From assembly GCA_017501055.1 (NCBI GenBank), contig JAFVXP010000074.1:1-5554 (forward strand): a stretch of 5,554 nucleotides of DNA. Reading direction: 5' to 3'. Below the pieces are notes generated by a model. It had not been told where the DNA came from, did no database searches, and saw nothing but the letters and a program-made list of their open reading frames with translations. How positions within the stretch are numbered: the stretch's first letter is position 1; the number at the start of each line of letters is the position of its first letter. Source of the DNA: Clostridia bacterium (GTDB lineage: Bacteria > Bacillota > Clostridia > Oscillospirales > CAG-382). This document shows positions 4,637 through 5,554 of the stretch, piece by piece. The translations under genes and the position numbers were made by a program.

Positions 4637-5554
4637 ATGGAAAGAAAAGAAGCAGAAAAACTATTGATGAAAAAGAAATATTCAATTCCGCAAAGCGAAA
4701 CCGAGCTTCAAAAGGTCGAATCCTTTATAAAGAAATACCGCCATTTTATCGACTATGCAAAGACCGAACGCCTTGCCGTTGATTATGCGGTCGACCTTGC
4801 CGTTGAAGCAGGCTTTTCCCCCTTCGATCCCAAAGCAGAGCTTAAGGCAGGGGATAAAGTATATTATGTAAACAAAGACAAAAGCCTTATCCTTGCAAAA
4901 ATAGGCAAACTTTCTCTTGAAGAGGGTTGCCGTATTATTGCTTCGCATATCGATTCTCCCCGCCTTGACCTAAAGCCTCAACCGCTTTATGAAAACAGCG
5001 ATATTGCATATTTCAAAACACATTATTACGGCGGTATAAAGAAATATCAATGGACTACCGTTCCTCTCGAGCTTCACGGTGTAGTATACCGTGAGGACGG
5101 AACCCGTGTCGAGATCAATATCGGCTCCGATCCCGAAGACCCCGTTTTCTATATAAGCGACCTTATGCCCCATATCGGCAAGGACCAGATGTCAAAAACG
5201 GCCTCGGAATTTATAACCGGAGAAGGACTTAATATAATCAACGGCTCGCTTCCTATCGATGAAGACGGCGGTGTTAAGTTGATGGTTCTTTCAATCCTTA
5301 ACGAAAAATACGGTATAACCGAGCGTGACCTTATAACGGCAGAACTAACCGCAGTTCCTGCGATAATGTCCCGTGAAGTCGGCTTTGACCGTTCGATGAT
5401 AGCTGCCTACGGACACGACGACAGAATCTGTGCGTTCCCCTCGCTTTGTGCGCTTCTCGATGAAGATATTCCAAATCACACTTCTGTCGTAATGCTTGCC
5501 GATAAAGAAGAAATAGGCTCCTACGGTGTAACGGGTCTCGGAAGCGAAAGCTAT
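4637..5554 (+). CDS. M18-family zinc aminopeptidase, 3'-truncated by the window edge
   Basis: This is a cytoplasmic aminopeptidase of the M18 (aspartyl aminopeptidase/aminopeptidase I) family, which removes N-terminal residues from peptides with a two-zinc centre. 306 residues are visible; relatives have roughly 430-480, so about a third is missing. The start is ATG at 4637, with AAGGAG (4625-4630) six bases upstream. Visible motifs are SHIDSPRLDLKPQP at 103-116 with zinc ligand His104, the THYYGGIKKYQW block at 128-139, GHDDR at 259-263 with the bridging Asp261, and DKEEIGSYG at 289-297 with the catalytic Glu291 and ligand Glu292. The remaining His ligand would be past the right edge. The frame is open throughout, with no stop or frameshift. 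It lies 31 bp after coaE without a terminator or evident promoter, so it is probably cotranscribed. Substrate preference is not determinable here. Confidence 0.93.
   Translation, partial: MERKEAEKLLMKKKYSIPQSETELQKVESFIKKYRHFIDYAKTERLAVDYAVDLAVEAGFSPFDPKAELKAGDKVYYVNKDKSLILAKIGKLSLEEGCRIIASHIDSPRLDLKPQPLYENSDIAYFKTHYYGGIKKYQWTTVPLELHGVVYREDGTRVEINIGSDPEDPVFYISDLMPHIGKDQMSKTASEFITGEGLNIINGSLPIDEDGGVKLMVLSILNEKYGITERDLITAELTAVPAIMSREVGFDRSMIAAYGHDDRICAFPSLCALLDEDIPNHTSVVMLADKEEIGSYGVTGLGSESY

Noticed and set aside
4682..5173. Two minus-strand open frames (4682-4948 and 4970-5173) opposite the aminopeptidase
   Set aside because: The plus strand here encodes clear M18 motifs in one continuous frame; the minus-strand frames have no recognisable features.
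1..5554. CRISPR arrays, insertion sequences, attachment sites, tRNA or defence genes
   Set aside because: No spaced direct repeats, terminal inverted repeats, transposase or integrase motifs, or cloverleaf sequences were seen; nearly all bases are in housekeeping genes.

Overview
The window looks like ordinary chromosomal housekeeping DNA from a low-to-moderate GC Firmicute, most likely a gut-type member of the Clostridia (Oscillospirales-like). This rests on the Bacillus/Clostridium-like RpoA C-terminal domain, the L17 N-terminus beginning MPGTRKLGRP, strong AGGAGG-type ribosome binding sites, sigma-A promoters with TGn extended -10 elements, and an M18 aminopeptidase of the clostridial kind. 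The taxonomic call is by recognition only; no search was run.

Layout. Bases 1-1276 are the 3' end of the large ribosomal-protein/RNA polymerase operon: rpoA (its start lies off the left edge), then rplQ with a Lys/Ala/Glu-rich C-terminal tail, closed by a strong hairpin terminator (1287-1318). An independent promoter (1329-1355) then drives a single ROK-family sugar kinase, probably a glucokinase (1389-2300). It converges on the minus-strand metA (2337-3257), and the two share a bidirectional terminator (2307-2334). metA has its own promoter with a short leader. A 125-bp divergent intergenic region separates it from a rightward cluster: tsaC/YrdC (3383-4021), coaE (4012-4605, overlapping tsaC by 10 bp) and an M18 metallo-aminopeptidase (4637 to beyond the right edge).

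How the genes work together. rpoA-rplQ serve transcription and translation. The ROK kinase would feed glucose into glycolysis. MetA commits homoserine to methionine, and its Glu111 predicts acetyl-CoA rather than succinyl-CoA as acyl donor. TsaC makes the activated intermediate for the tRNA t6A modification, CoaE completes coenzyme A, and the aminopeptidase recycles peptides. The tsaC-coaE-aminopeptidase order looks like one transcription unit, but no shared pathway is obvious.

I found no mobile element, CRISPR array, tRNA, rRNA, riboswitch or defence system, and nothing that amounts to a new biological system. The most useful leads are a 29-bp imperfect palindrome lying exactly between the two divergent promoters at 3312-3340, variant nucleotide-binding residues in the ROK kinase and CoaE, and the predicted acyl-donor choice of MetA. 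No stretch longer than about 125 bases lacks a gene.
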